From Bryobacterales bacterium (GTDB taxonomy: Bacteria; Acidobacteriota; Terriglobia; Bryobacterales; Bryobacteraceae): a DNA stretch of 33,759 nucleotides. The stretch spans positions 1 through 33,759 of the forward strand of contig PMOK01000153.1 of NCBI GenBank assembly GCA_003162425.1, given 5' to 3'. Shown in pieces: positions 22,969 through 32,050 of this stretch; position 1 is the first letter of the stretch, and every line of letters starts with the position of its first letter. The position numbers and the translations under genes were made by a program. The notes beneath the pieces are model-generated. The model was not told the origin of the DNA. It searched no databases and saw only the letters and a program-made list of their open reading frames with translations.

Positions 22969-24930
22969 ATGTCTTTGATGCGCGCTGCTCAATACTCGAT
23001 TGCTGTCCTGGTTCTTTTGGCCCCTTGTTTGGCGGGAGCTGCCGAATTCCGGCATCCACTCGACGCGCTCACTGCTGACGAGTACAGCGCGGTTTTCGAA
23101 ACCATGAAGTCCTCGGGACACCTCGACGCCGTTAGCCGCTTTGCCGGGGTCAACCTGCACGAGCCTCCCAAGCAGGAAGTGCTGCGGTGGAAGCAGGGCG
23201 ATCCGTTCCGGCGAGAGGCGTTGGCCATCATCAAGCAGGGTAGAAGGACGTTCGAGGCCGTGGTGGACGTGACGAATCGTAAGCTCATCTCGTGGACCCA
23301 GATCCCCGGTGTCGAACCCATGCTTACCGCGGACGAATCTGATCGAGTCGGAGAATTGGTGAAAGCGGATCCAGATGTGCAGGCCGCTCTGCGCAAGCGC
23401 GGCATTACGAATCTCGAGACGGTTGGCTGCGACGGCAGTTCACCTGGCTACTTCGGGACACAGGAGGAACAAGGGCGGCGTCTACAGCGCGTGATCTGCA
23501 CGGATAGGCGAGGCCATTCCAACTCCGGCGCCTACCCCATTGAGGGGCTCGTCGTAGTCTTCGATTCCGAGGAACAGAAAATCATGCGAGTGATCGACAC
23601 CGGCGTGGTGCCGGTGCCGTCCGGTAATGCCGACTACATGGGCAATGCCATTCCGCCGCGCCAGGTCCCGGGGCCGATCAGCATCCAGCAGCCGGTCCCT
23701 GGTTTCCGGCTCGAAGGCAACCAGGTAAGTTGGCAAAACTGGCATTTTCACTTCCGCATTGATCCCAGAGTAGGCGTGGTCGTTACCAACGTAAACTACG
23801 ATGATGGAGGCAAGCTGCGCTCCGTTCTTTACGAAGGTTCGCTTTCGGAAATCTTCGTCCCATATCAGGATCCCGCGGAGGGATGGTATCACTGGACCTT
23901 CCTCGATATGGGTGAGGGAAACACGTGGGGCAGCGCAGCCGGCAGGTTGGACAATTCTGATTGCCCGGACAATGCCGTGTTCTTTGACTCAGCGGTCGCT
24001 GATTCACGCGGCATCTCGCGGAACTGGCCCCGGACCGCCTGCCTTTTTGAGCGCGAAAGCGGGGATTTTGCCTGGCGCCACAAGTCTGGTGGAGTGATAG
24101 GGGAAGGCCGCCGCCGCCGCGACCTGGTCCTGCGCATGATCACCACTTACGGCAATTACGACTATGCGGTGGATTGGACGTTCATGCAGGATGGGACCAT
24201 TAAGATCGGCGTCGGCGCGACAGGAAGCATCGAAGTGAAGGCTGTGCGCAGCAGAACTGCGGCCGAAGACAGCGACGGAGCCGATCGGCGCTACGGTCAT
24301 TTTGTCGCGGACAACACGGTGGGCGTCAACCACGATCACTACTTCTGTTTCCGGCTGGATCTGGACGTCGATGGGCCCGCGAACAGCTTTCTAAAAGAAC
24401 AGCTAAAGACTCAGAAGCTGACCGGCGATTCGCCGCGCAAGAGCGTGTGGGTGACCGAGCCAAAAATCGCCAAGATGGAGGGCGAGGCCCAACTCACGAT
24501 GATGATGGAGCATCCCGCGTTATGGCGCGTTATCAACCCGAATGTCAAGAGTCCACTCGGGTATCCTACCGGCTACGAAATCGCGCCGATGCACAACGCA
24601 GTGTCCTTGATGACGGATGACGATTATCCACAGCGGCGCGCGGGTTTCATCCTTCACAATTTGTGGGTAACGCCCTACCGCGAAGACGAGCGTTATGCCG
24701 CCGGCGATTATCCGACACAGAGCCACGGCGGCGACGGGCTGCCGGCGTGGACCAAGGGCAACAGGCCGATCGAGAATACCGACATCGTGGTGTGGTACAC
24801 GCTGGGCTTCCACCATGTCCCGCGTCCGGAGGACTTCCCGATCATGCCGACTGCCTGGCATGAATTCGAACTGCGGCCGTTCGATTTCTTTTCGCGAAAT
24901 CCAGCGGTGGATTTGCCACGTACGCGATAA
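22969..24930 (+). CDS. Secreted copper amine oxidase (TPQ-dependent)
   Basis: This 653-residue enzyme has a signal peptide (AVLVLLAPCLAGAAEF) and the full copper amine oxidase catalytic domain. The cofactor motif TYGNYD places the self-processed topaquinone at Tyr397. Copper ligands are His455 and His457 (NHDH) and most likely His616 (FHHVPRPEDFP). Asp340 in VFFDSAVAD is the probable catalytic base. The family oxidises primary amines to aldehydes, releasing ammonia and hydrogen peroxide. It starts seven bases after the LmbE-type deacetylase gene, which suggests that deacetylation and amine oxidation are linked steps in the periplasm. The substrate is not evident. A long hairpin follows its stop. 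Confidence 0.93.
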   Translation: MSLMRAAQYSIAVLVLLAPCLAGAAEFRHPLDALTADEYSAVFETMKSSGHLDAVSRFAGVNLHEPPKQEVLRWKQGDPFRREALAIIKQGRRTFEAVVDVTNRKLISWTQIPGVEPMLTADESDRVGELVKADPDVQAALRKRGITNLETVGCDGSSPGYFGTQEEQGRRLQRVICTDRRGHSNSGAYPIEGLVVVFDSEEQKIMRVIDTGVVPVPSGNADYMGNAIPPRQVPGPISIQQPVPGFRLEGNQVSWQNWHFHFRIDPRVGVVVTNVNYDDGGKLRSVLYEGSLSEIFVPYQDPAEGWYHWTFLDMGEGNTWGSAAGRLDNSDCPDNAVFFDSAVADSRGISRNWPRTACLFERESGDFAWRHKSGGVIGEGRRRRDLVLRMITTYGNYDYAVDWTFMQDGTIKIGVGATGSIEVKAVRSRTAAEDSDGADRRYGHFVADNTVGVNHDHYFCFRLDLDVDGPANSFLKEQLKTQKLTGDSPRKSVWVTEPKIAKMEGEAQLTMMMEHPALWRVINPNVKSPLGYPTGYEIAPMHNAVSLMTDDDYPQRRAGFILHNLWVTPYREDERYAAGDYPTQSHGGDGLPAWTKGNRPIENTDIVVWYTLGFHHVPRPEDFPIMPTAWHEFELRPFDFFSRNPAVDLPRTR

Positions 24931-24934
24931 AAAG

Positions 24935-25037
24935 CACCGGCTCCCTTACGGTCGCGGTTCGGTAGCACTCTCTTCCCCAGTCGCGGCCGCAGTTCGGTAG
25001 CTCGTCTTTCCGAACCGCGACCGTAAGGGAGTCGGTG
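24935..25037. terminator. Long 28-bp-stem hairpin between convergent genes; terminator for the minus strand
   Basis: Arms at 24935-24962 and 25010-25037 are inverted repeats matching at 27 of 28 positions, with a 47-base loop. The loop itself repeats parts of the arms (GTCGCGG and AGTTCGGTAGC). Read on the minus strand the stem is followed by CTTTTTATC, a fair U-tract, so it should terminate the Oar-like receptor 2 transcript. On the plus strand there is no T-run after the stem. The arm sequence (CTCCCTTACGGTCGCGG) has the look of a dispersed intergenic repeat, but only one hairpin occurs in this window. Confidence 0.6.
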
Positions 25038-25049
25038 ATTTATGCGTCC

Positions 25050-28000
25050 TTAGAAGATCATCTTCAATGCGAACTGAATCTGCCGTGCGGGATTCGCCGC
25101 GCTATAAGCGCCGGCGCCGGCCGCATCGAAATTCTGGTTGAGACTGTTCGCCCGGAAATTCGGGTGGTTGATCATGTTGAAGAATTCCGAGCGAAACTGG
25201 AGCTTGGCGCGCTCGTTGAATGCGAAATCCTTGAACAAGGAAGTGTCTATGCCGACCTGCGGCTGCGTATATATGATGTTACGGCCCGAATTGCCCAGCG
25301 TACCAAACGCCGTCGCCGTAAAGGCGGCCGGGTTATACCACAGGCTCGCATTTTGATTGGACGGATAAAGCGAAACGCCCGCTACGCGATTGGGCCGCTC
25401 TTCGGAATCCCCGTTGGTATTCGATTCGCCAATTGACGCGGTAATGGTGAGGGGAACGCCGCTGGTATAGGACTGAATTCCCTGTAGCTCCCAGCCGCCA
25501 ATCAATACATTTCCGAAAGTGTTCATATTGCTCAGGAAACGCTTCCCTTTGCCGATTGGCAGTGTATAACTGAGGCTGTTGACGAACCGGAATTTCTGAT
25601 CGAAATCCGACGGTCCTTTTTCCCATTCGGGATTATTCCAATCGCGAGCATAGCCGCCGCCGTGGAACCCGAGTGACGCGGTGGAGACTTCGTCAATGGA
25701 TTTACCGTAAGTGAACGCGGTTAGGAAGCTAAGACCATTGGATAGCCGCTTTTCGACCTTGGTCTGCAATGAATGGTAAGTGGAGCTGTTACAGGAGCAC
25801 CAGAGAGAGAGATCGCCGAGATAAGGCCGCAGCCGGAGGTCCGCGTAATTCGCGTTCGGGTTCGAGGACGGCTGTACCGCGTTCACTTGTCGAAACTCGT
25901 ACAGCTTGTCACCTTTCGAACCAGCGTAGGCTACTTCCCAAACCATGTTCCAGGGAAGCTCATGCTGGGTACTCAACTGCCAATGCTGTACATTCGGATT
26001 GGTAAAGTGCGGGTCAACTGAAAACAGAGAAGGCAATGAGGGATTGGTCAACGCATTCGCGGGAAATCCCTGTGACAGATTGCCGACAATAGGATTTGCT
26101 TGAACGGCGCTGATGGAGTTATAGTTAGCCTGCTCGAAAAATGGCGGATTATTTCCGGGGTTCGGAATGCTTAGCGGCCCCGCCTCATAGGAGGAATAGA
26201 AAACCCCATAACCACCACGAATTACAGTGTTCTTGAAAATGTTATAAGCAAAGCCGATGCGCGGGCCGAAGTCGAGCTTTTGATTGGGAACCAGGCTGCG
26301 CGGCGCATTACGATTGACAGCGATCTCGGGATAGAAGTTTGCAGGCAGCGGATCCTGCCGGCCTTTTGCGATGTCCAAGGTGTTGGTGTCGATGTTGAAG
26401 TTGGCTTCCGCGTTGTACTTCTCCATGGCATGCACCACGAACTCATATCGCAGCCCCAGGTTGAGCGTGAGTCTCTTGCTTACCTTAAAATCGTCCTGGA
26501 CATAATAGAATTGGCCCGGCTGCTGGAATACATCGTTGATGAACGACCCTAGCTGGGCATTCTGAACAACACCCAGGAGAAAATCGGCCGTGCCCAACCC
26601 CGTATTCGACGGGTTGCTGGGATCGTTTGTGAACGTGCCGGAAAATCCGAATGCTCCGCGCGGCACGGGAGGCTGCAGAATGGAGAAGTTCACGCGAGGC
26701 TTAATCTCGGCGCCAATCTTGAGTGTGTGCCTGCCCACGATGATGCTGACGCTGTCGATGATGTGATAAACCTCTTGCGTCTCCACGGTGGGCTGAAACT
26801 CCGAGCTACCAAACGTGTTGATGCCGCTAACCGAAAACTGCGGTAAGCCGCCGTTGTTTGTGCTGAACGGAATTCCGGGGATGCCAAGCTGCGCGGATAA
26901 ATTCTCATTCGCGTCGAATTGCAAACGTTCCGACCGGTTGCGCGAATAGCCCAGACGAAATTCGTTGACGATGCGCGGATTGAAGATGTGGGTCTCGCTG
27001 AGCACGGCATTGCGCGGACGATTGATAAAATTTCCCGAAGAAAATGAAGCCGCATCCAACGGCGGCGGGATGGGACCCGGAGGATTATCGGTGTTATTGG
27101 AGTAGCTGAACCGGCCGAAAATCGAGTCCGAATCCGAGATCTTGTGATCGATTCGCACATCGAACTGATTCGTATCGTTCGGTTCCGAGGGGCTGCTCAA
27201 ATAGTTGTTGGAGGCTCCGAAGGAGTTGACCTGTCCCGGCACGTTGGGTTCCGGAAACATGCTCAGCAGTTTCGCCGCGATCGGATTAAACATGGATTGT
27301 GGGATCTGATTGTTCGGAAATGGTGTGCGGGTGGACTTGCCGCTGGCATCCGTTGTGGTGGACCCAGGCTCGTAAATGGTGTTGTATCCGGCGAAGTTGC
27401 CGGTGCGCCAGGCGTCCGGTGGGACGGAGGCCAGCAAGGTCTGGCCGGTCCGGATGCGCGTCCCCTGATAGTCGAAGAAAAAGAAAGTGCGATTCTTGCC
27501 GTCGTAGATCTTGGGTATCAGCACCGGACCGCCCACGCTGAATCCGAACTGGTTTTGCTTGAACGCCGGAATCTTGGTGGTGGGGTCGTCGAAGAAGTTC
27601 TTGGCATCTAATGCGCTATTCCGCAGGAATTCGTAGAGCGTTCCGTGCAGTTGGTTGGTGCCCGATTTGATTGTCACGTTCAGCACCGCTCCGCCAGAAC
27701 GCCCGAATTCGGCGCTCATGGAGTTGGTTTGCACCTTGAATTCGGCGATGGCGTCGGGCGGCGGGCCGATGACGAAGCTCTGCTGGCTAACCAGATCCTC
27801 CGAGAGGCTGTTATTGTCCACGCCATCCAGAAGAAAATTGTTCTGAAAAGGCCGTACGCCATTGGAAGTGAAGCCGCCGGAATTCTCGTCGCGCGCGCCA
27901 TGAACCGTGGGGGCGGTTCCCGCGGTAAGCACGGCCAGGCGCGTGAAGTAACGGCCGTTCAAGGGCAGATCCACAATCCGCTGGCTATCTACTACCTGTC

Positions 28001-28400
28001 CCAGCGAAGAAGTGTCGGTCTCAAGCATGGGAGCCGACGCGGCCACTTCCACCGTATCGTTAACGGAGCCAACCTCGAGCACGGCGTCCACGCGCAACCG
28101 ATCCTGGACGTTCAGAGTGAGGTCGTTGTGCAAGGATTTCTTAAAACCGGCGGCCTCCACGGTGACTGAATACCGGCCGATGCCGAGCGACGTAACCACG
28201 TAGTTGCCCGACGAGTCCGTGGTGGCCTTGACCGCGATGCCGGTGTCCATGTTGGTCACCGTGATGCCGGCGCCGGCTACCACGCCGCCGGTGGGGTCCG
28301 TTACTGTCCCGACGATCTCACCGCTCGTAGTTTGGGCCCCCAGCGGCGCCAAACACACAACCATCAAAACAAAAATTGCACAAACTGTGCGCCTTGCCAT
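25050..28400 (-). CDS. Oar-like TonB-dependent receptor with carboxypeptidase-regulatory domain (receptor 2)
   Basis: This 1116-residue outer-membrane protein has a signal peptide (VCAIFVLMVVCLAPLGAQ) and a carboxypeptidase-regulatory domain (SGEIVGTVTDPTGGVVAGAG, about residues 26-105). The plug reads IVDLPLNGRYFTRLAVL. Barrel motifs include GTNQLHGTLYEFLRNSALDA, NRTFFFFDYQGTRIRTGQTL and FRSEFFNMINHPNFRAN, and it ends FALKMIF. A GAGGAGG site at 28413-28419 is 12 bases before the ATG on the minus strand. It is convergent with the copper amine oxidase gene and lies downstream of the FG-GAP/ASPIC gene with a 96-base gap. Its ligand is unknown; such receptors often pair with secreted hydrolases or FG-GAP proteins in Acidobacteriota. 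Confidence 0.92.
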   Translation of the reverse strand: MARRTVCAIFVLMVVCLAPLGAQTTSGEIVGTVTDPTGGVVAGAGITVTNMDTGIAVKATTDSSGNYVVTSLGIGRYSVTVEAAGFKKSLHNDLTLNVQDRLRVDAVLEVGSVNDTVEVAASAPMLETDTSSLGQVVDSQRIVDLPLNGRYFTRLAVLTAGTAPTVHGARDENSGGFTSNGVRPFQNNFLLDGVDNNSLSEDLVSQQSFVIGPPPDAIAEFKVQTNSMSAEFGRSGGAVLNVTIKSGTNQLHGTLYEFLRNSALDAKNFFDDPTTKIPAFKQNQFGFSVGGPVLIPKIYDGKNRTFFFFDYQGTRIRTGQTLLASVPPDAWRTGNFAGYNTIYEPGSTTTDASGKSTRTPFPNNQIPQSMFNPIAAKLLSMFPEPNVPGQVNSFGASNNYLSSPSEPNDTNQFDVRIDHKISDSDSIFGRFSYSNNTDNPPGPIPPPLDAASFSSGNFINRPRNAVLSETHIFNPRIVNEFRLGYSRNRSERLQFDANENLSAQLGIPGIPFSTNNGGLPQFSVSGINTFGSSEFQPTVETQEVYHIIDSVSIIVGRHTLKIGAEIKPRVNFSILQPPVPRGAFGFSGTFTNDPSNPSNTGLGTADFLLGVVQNAQLGSFINDVFQQPGQFYYVQDDFKVSKRLTLNLGLRYEFVVHAMEKYNAEANFNIDTNTLDIAKGRQDPLPANFYPEIAVNRNAPRSLVPNQKLDFGPRIGFAYNIFKNTVIRGGYGVFYSSYEAGPLSIPNPGNNPPFFEQANYNSISAVQANPIVGNLSQGFPANALTNPSLPSLFSVDPHFTNPNVQHWQLSTQHELPWNMVWEVAYAGSKGDKLYEFRQVNAVQPSSNPNANYADLRLRPYLGDLSLWCSCNSSTYHSLQTKVEKRLSNGLSFLTAFTYGKSIDEVSTASLGFHGGGYARDWNNPEWEKGPSDFDQKFRFVNSLSYTLPIGKGKRFLSNMNTFGNVLIGGWELQGIQSYTSGVPLTITASIGESNTNGDSEERPNRVAGVSLYPSNQNASLWYNPAAFTATAFGTLGNSGRNIIYTQPQVGIDTSLFKDFAFNERAKLQFRSEFFNMINHPNFRANSLNQNFDAAGAGAYSAANPARQIQFALKMIF

Positions 28401-28428
28401 CTTGAAGTGTTGCCTCCTCGTTTGGGTG

Positions 28429-28434
28429 ATTATA
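28429..28434 (-). promoter_or_regulatory. Candidate -10 element of Oar-like receptor 2
   Basis: TATAAT occurs on the minus strand at 28429-28434, about 28 bases before the ATG and upstream of the GAGGAGG ribosome site. It sits in the loop of a small inverted repeat (TTGGG 28422-28426 / CCCAA 28436-28440). No clear -35 was found, so confidence is limited. Confidence 0.4.
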
Positions 28435-28496
28435 GCCCAACCTTGCCGTTTCCGATAGAAAATTTTTTGGATCGACCCCAGTCACTCCGTACTGGA

Positions 28497-31400
28497 CTAT
28501 TGCTCCAGCTCTCGAAGTGACTTGATGGCCGCTGCATTAGAAGGCTTCCGCGCGAGTAACTGCCGCAGGACTTCGCGCGCTTTCATCCGATCGCCTTCGC
28601 GGGCATAGACGCGCGCGAGATTAAGATATGAAATTTCATCTTCAGGCGCAACCTCTATCCCATATTTGAAAGCCGCGACTGCATCCTCCACCTTGTGCAT
28701 CTGCATGTAGAGCACGCCCAGGTTATTGATCGCCCATACGTGGTCACGCTGCGCCGTGATGGCTTTTTGAAACGCCTCGCGCGCCTCGTCCAAACGGTTC
28801 TGCCGAACCAGCAGCAAACCCAGTTGTGTGGCGGCGTCGGCCGCGCTGCTCTCATTCGCTAGCGCGCGGCGGAACAACGTTTCGGCGGCCGCATCATCAC
28901 CGAGGGCGACGTGGGTTTGGCCGGAGCTAAGCAGGGCAAAGGACGACTTGGGATCCAGCTGGAGCGCCTTTTCGAAATCTTTCATGGCAGCGCGATACTG
29001 CTTCACCGCCGCTTCCAATCGACCCAGATAAATCCAGGTGTCGGGATCATTTGGCAGCAGTAGAACGGCCCGCTCCAGATGTTCACGCGCGAGAGCATCG
29101 CGCCCCGCGTCCATCTGAATGTATCCAACCGCGAGCTGCGCTTTCCCATTGTCAGGCTGCTCGCGAATCACTTCGTTCAGATAGACTAACGCCTGCTCAG
29201 GATAGCCGGCCCAAAAAAATGCGGCGCCCAGCCGAAAATTATTGCGCTGAGGCTCGGTGTAGTATTGGCCCGGAAATGGGAAAGCTAAACGTTGGGCGTC
29301 TTTCGCTTTTGAAAGTCGCAAGTCTTCCATCAAACGGCTTGCGCTTGGGACGGCCGGATAGACCTTGTGCGCCAAACCCAATTCGTCAATGAGTATAAGC
29401 ATGGGCAAGAGGAGGTCCGTCCGGTAGTCGAATAGGTATCGTCGGAACAACGCGTAGCTCGCGGCCACATCCGGCGATTCCCGGCTCAGATCCAACACCT
29501 GGCCAGGAACACCCGATGGAAGTCCGATCTTGCTATCCGCCGTTAGCAAAAGGAATCCGGGACCGCTGCGCTGTTCGGGAATTGGAACGGGAACGACGAG
29601 CCACGTCTCTTCAAACGGCGGCCGATTGTCGGGCGAGATTCGAGGGGCCTGCTGTAGTTCGCGGCGCGGCGCAAACGGCTCGCGGCGCGGCTGGGCGTCT
29701 CCCTCAGTGAGGTGATACCGAAAGCCCGCATCCAGATCACGGAACTCCTGACGGAGCCCGGAAGGCCACTGTATCGCTATTTTCTCTGCACGCCTCTCGT
29801 TTCCCAAGCCGAAATGCAAGGTCTTGGTGTGTTGCGAAAGATAGCCGGAGCCGGCCTGTACGAATGCCACGGTACGCCGGCCGTTGTGCTCCACGGTAAC
29901 CGATGCGCCGATCGCATCACGATTGGAACGTGTACCGGTCAATTTGATCGCGATCGCGTTGCGCCTCACTCCCCATTCGTTGCGTAAAGCGCGAACCTGA
30001 GGTCCTAGGCGGCTCTTCAGAAACAAATCGAGATTGCCGTCGCCGTCAAAATCGGTCACAGCGAAGGCCCGGCTGTCGTCAGCGAAGTCGATGCCGGAAA
30101 CACCGGAAAAATCGTAGTAACGTCCAGCGCGGCGCGCGAAAAGCACGTTCGGCTCGCGCCCGTTCCAACTGCAATCCTCGCGGATGAACTGATTGATGGC
30201 GTTCCATCCGTTTTCGTAGGCTGAAGCCGGCGACTGCGACGGCGGCGAATTGGCCACCACCTGCCGCCAGAAAAAGCTCGCCGCGTCTTGCTCCGATGCG
30301 TTGGTGACCATTCCACAAGTGACGTAAATTTCAGGCGTGCCATCGTTGTCGAAATCAAAGCCATCGGCCGACCAGGCCCAGCGGCCCATTTCCACGTGCT
30401 CCTGGGATTCTGTCGCCTCAAAGGTCCCGTCGCCACGATTGCGATAGAGCGAGTTGCCCTTCGTGTGCCGGCGATAAGCTTCCGCGAGCCCGTCCCTAGC
30501 AACCGGCGAAAAGTTTCCGTCCCCAACCAACCGCTGGCCAGGAGCAGTCCACATGTTGCTCACGTAGAGGTCCGGCCGGCCGTCGCCGTCGTAGTCAAAC
30601 CAGGCCGCGCTCATTCCCGGTCCCATATCCTCCACGCCGGCAGCCGGGGCGACGTCGCGAAAGTGCCCGCCTTCGTTCTTGTAGAGATTCTTGCGACCGA
30701 AATCGTTGGCCACGTAGAGATCAGGCCAGCCATCGGCGTTGTAATCGCACCAGGCTGGAGCAAAGCTGTAGCGGTTGTTGTTTTCGTCGAGATCGCTTGA
30801 TTCTGTCACATCTTCGAAAAAACCTTCGCCATCGGCCGTCAGACGATTGCGGAAAAGATAATTGGGCGGGCCGTTCTGAGCGTCGTGATAGGGCGCGGGA
30901 TAACGATACTGATCCTCACTCTGAAAGTAGACATACGTACACATGTAAAGATCCAGCCGGCCATCCCGATCGTAATCGGCCGCGGACATGCCGGTGAACG
31001 TTCCTTGGGGTGGATTCTGAAATTTGAAAGCCGTCGGGTTGTGCTTCAAAGTTGCGCCATCGTTGATGAAGAGCAAAGGACCGGATGTCGTAAGCACCAC
31101 CAGATCCTGGCGGCCCGAATTGCGCAGGTCGAGAATAAGCGCTGCCGTCGAATCGTCCAACACGCCGACGCCCCAACGATCGGTGATGTCCTGCATCCGG
31201 CCGTTTTCATCAAGCTTGTAAAGCCGGTTCGGAAGCCCACCTGGCTGGCAGACGTACACTTCGTCCCTGCCATCGCCATCAATATCGCCTACTGCGATCC
31301 CGTTGTTGCCGTAAACATCTATCCCGGATGCGGAATCGAGGCGCCCTCGCCAATAGGGAACGCCTTTCAGAAGTTGTTCCTGAAACGTTCGGACCGAACC

Positions 31401-31976
31401 GAACATTTCGCCGGTGACATCACGGAACAGGGGTCCGGGCGAAGTGACCCACGTTTCTTCCAACGGCTCAAATTCCGCAAGCTGCTCGCCGCGCCACACT
31501 TGCTTCCAGAGTCCCACGCGATAATTCAAGAGTCCGCCGGCGCTGCTCGCAATTTCGAAACGGACGCGATCGCCGGCAAGCGGGATGAAGCGCGCGCTAC
31601 GGATGCTGCCCAGCTTTGCGATCCAGGCTGTCAGACCGCTCTCGAAACCGCGATCCGACTTATCAAATTCGGCCACGGTAACACCGTCATCGATTTTCTT
31701 GTAGCTTTTCGGCAACGGCGTGGATCCGCGGAATCCATCTGCAATGGGAAGCGAGCCGGTGACGATGGAACGCTGCCATCGCGCCGTGATCGCGGCCGCC
31801 TCCGCCTCCACGGCGAAGGCATCGTGACCGGGTTCAATCAACGCACGGAGATTCTCGTATGGATTCGGCTTGCGATAATGGACCGGAAACGGCACGTGCG
31901 CGCCTCTTGCGGTCGTCGGCCATGACCACACGAATCCGGCCGCGGCGGTGCTACCCAAAAACTTGCGGCGCGTCAT
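28497..31976 (-). CDS. Tat-exported FG-GAP / ASPIC-UnbV / TPR protein (CRTAC1-like)
   Basis: This 1159-residue protein begins with a Tat signal (TRRKFLGSTAAAGFVWS); ATG 31976 is chosen over an in-frame TTG at 32021 for that reason. An N-terminal part of about 190 residues has no family I recognise. FG-GAP/VCBS beta-propeller repeats follow at about 215-650, each with a calcium-binding loop: DIDGDGRDE, DYDRDGRLD, DYNADGWPD, DYDGDGRPD, DFDNDGTPE and DFDGDGNLD. An ASPIC/UnbV domain follows (RRNAIAIKLTGTRSNRDAIG, then HFGLGNERR and IQWPSGLRQEF). The final 235 residues are TPR repeats (NNLGVLYMQMHKVEDAVAAF). Such proteins are extracytoplasmic scaffolds of unknown binding partner. It is divergent from a DUF1549/DUF1553 gene with 74 bases between starts. 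Confidence 0.9.
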   Translation of the reverse strand: MTRRKFLGSTAAAGFVWSWPTTARGAHVPFPVHYRKPNPYENLRALIEPGHDAFAVEAEAAAITARWQRSIVTGSLPIADGFRGSTPLPKSYKKIDDGVTVAEFDKSDRGFESGLTAWIAKLGSIRSARFIPLAGDRVRFEIASSAGGLLNYRVGLWKQVWRGEQLAEFEPLEETWVTSPGPLFRDVTGEMFGSVRTFQEQLLKGVPYWRGRLDSASGIDVYGNNGIAVGDIDGDGRDEVYVCQPGGLPNRLYKLDENGRMQDITDRWGVGVLDDSTAALILDLRNSGRQDLVVLTTSGPLLFINDGATLKHNPTAFKFQNPPQGTFTGMSAADYDRDGRLDLYMCTYVYFQSEDQYRYPAPYHDAQNGPPNYLFRNRLTADGEGFFEDVTESSDLDENNNRYSFAPAWCDYNADGWPDLYVANDFGRKNLYKNEGGHFRDVAPAAGVEDMGPGMSAAWFDYDGDGRPDLYVSNMWTAPGQRLVGDGNFSPVARDGLAEAYRRHTKGNSLYRNRGDGTFEATESQEHVEMGRWAWSADGFDFDNDGTPEIYVTCGMVTNASEQDAASFFWRQVVANSPPSQSPASAYENGWNAINQFIREDCSWNGREPNVLFARRAGRYYDFSGVSGIDFADDSRAFAVTDFDGDGNLDLFLKSRLGPQVRALRNEWGVRRNAIAIKLTGTRSNRDAIGASVTVEHNGRRTVAFVQAGSGYLSQHTKTLHFGLGNERRAEKIAIQWPSGLRQEFRDLDAGFRYHLTEGDAQPRREPFAPRRELQQAPRISPDNRPPFEETWLVVPVPIPEQRSGPGFLLLTADSKIGLPSGVPGQVLDLSRESPDVAASYALFRRYLFDYRTDLLLPMLILIDELGLAHKVYPAVPSASRLMEDLRLSKAKDAQRLAFPFPGQYYTEPQRNNFRLGAAFFWAGYPEQALVYLNEVIREQPDNGKAQLAVGYIQMDAGRDALAREHLERAVLLLPNDPDTWIYLGRLEAAVKQYRAAMKDFEKALQLDPKSSFALLSSGQTHVALGDDAAAETLFRRALANESSAADAATQLGLLLVRQNRLDEAREAFQKAITAQRDHVWAINNLGVLYMQMHKVEDAVAAFKYGIEVAPEDEISYLNLARVYAREGDRMKAREVLRQLLARKPSNAAAIKSLRELEQ

Positions 31977-32050
31977 ACCATCAGTTGTAGCGCACGCACA
32001 CTTCCGCAAAACGGTAGCCAATCCATGAGTAATAGTGTAAGATTCAATAC

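Noticed and set aside
24695-25000. Open frames over the long hairpin near 24940-25000
   Set aside because: They translate repeat sequence at the end of the amine oxidase gene and have no coding character.
30885-31925. 346-codon plus-strand open frame opposite the FG-GAP gene
   Set aside because: It is antisense to a well-supported coding region, and its translation shows no family motifs; a shadow frame of a GC-rich gene.
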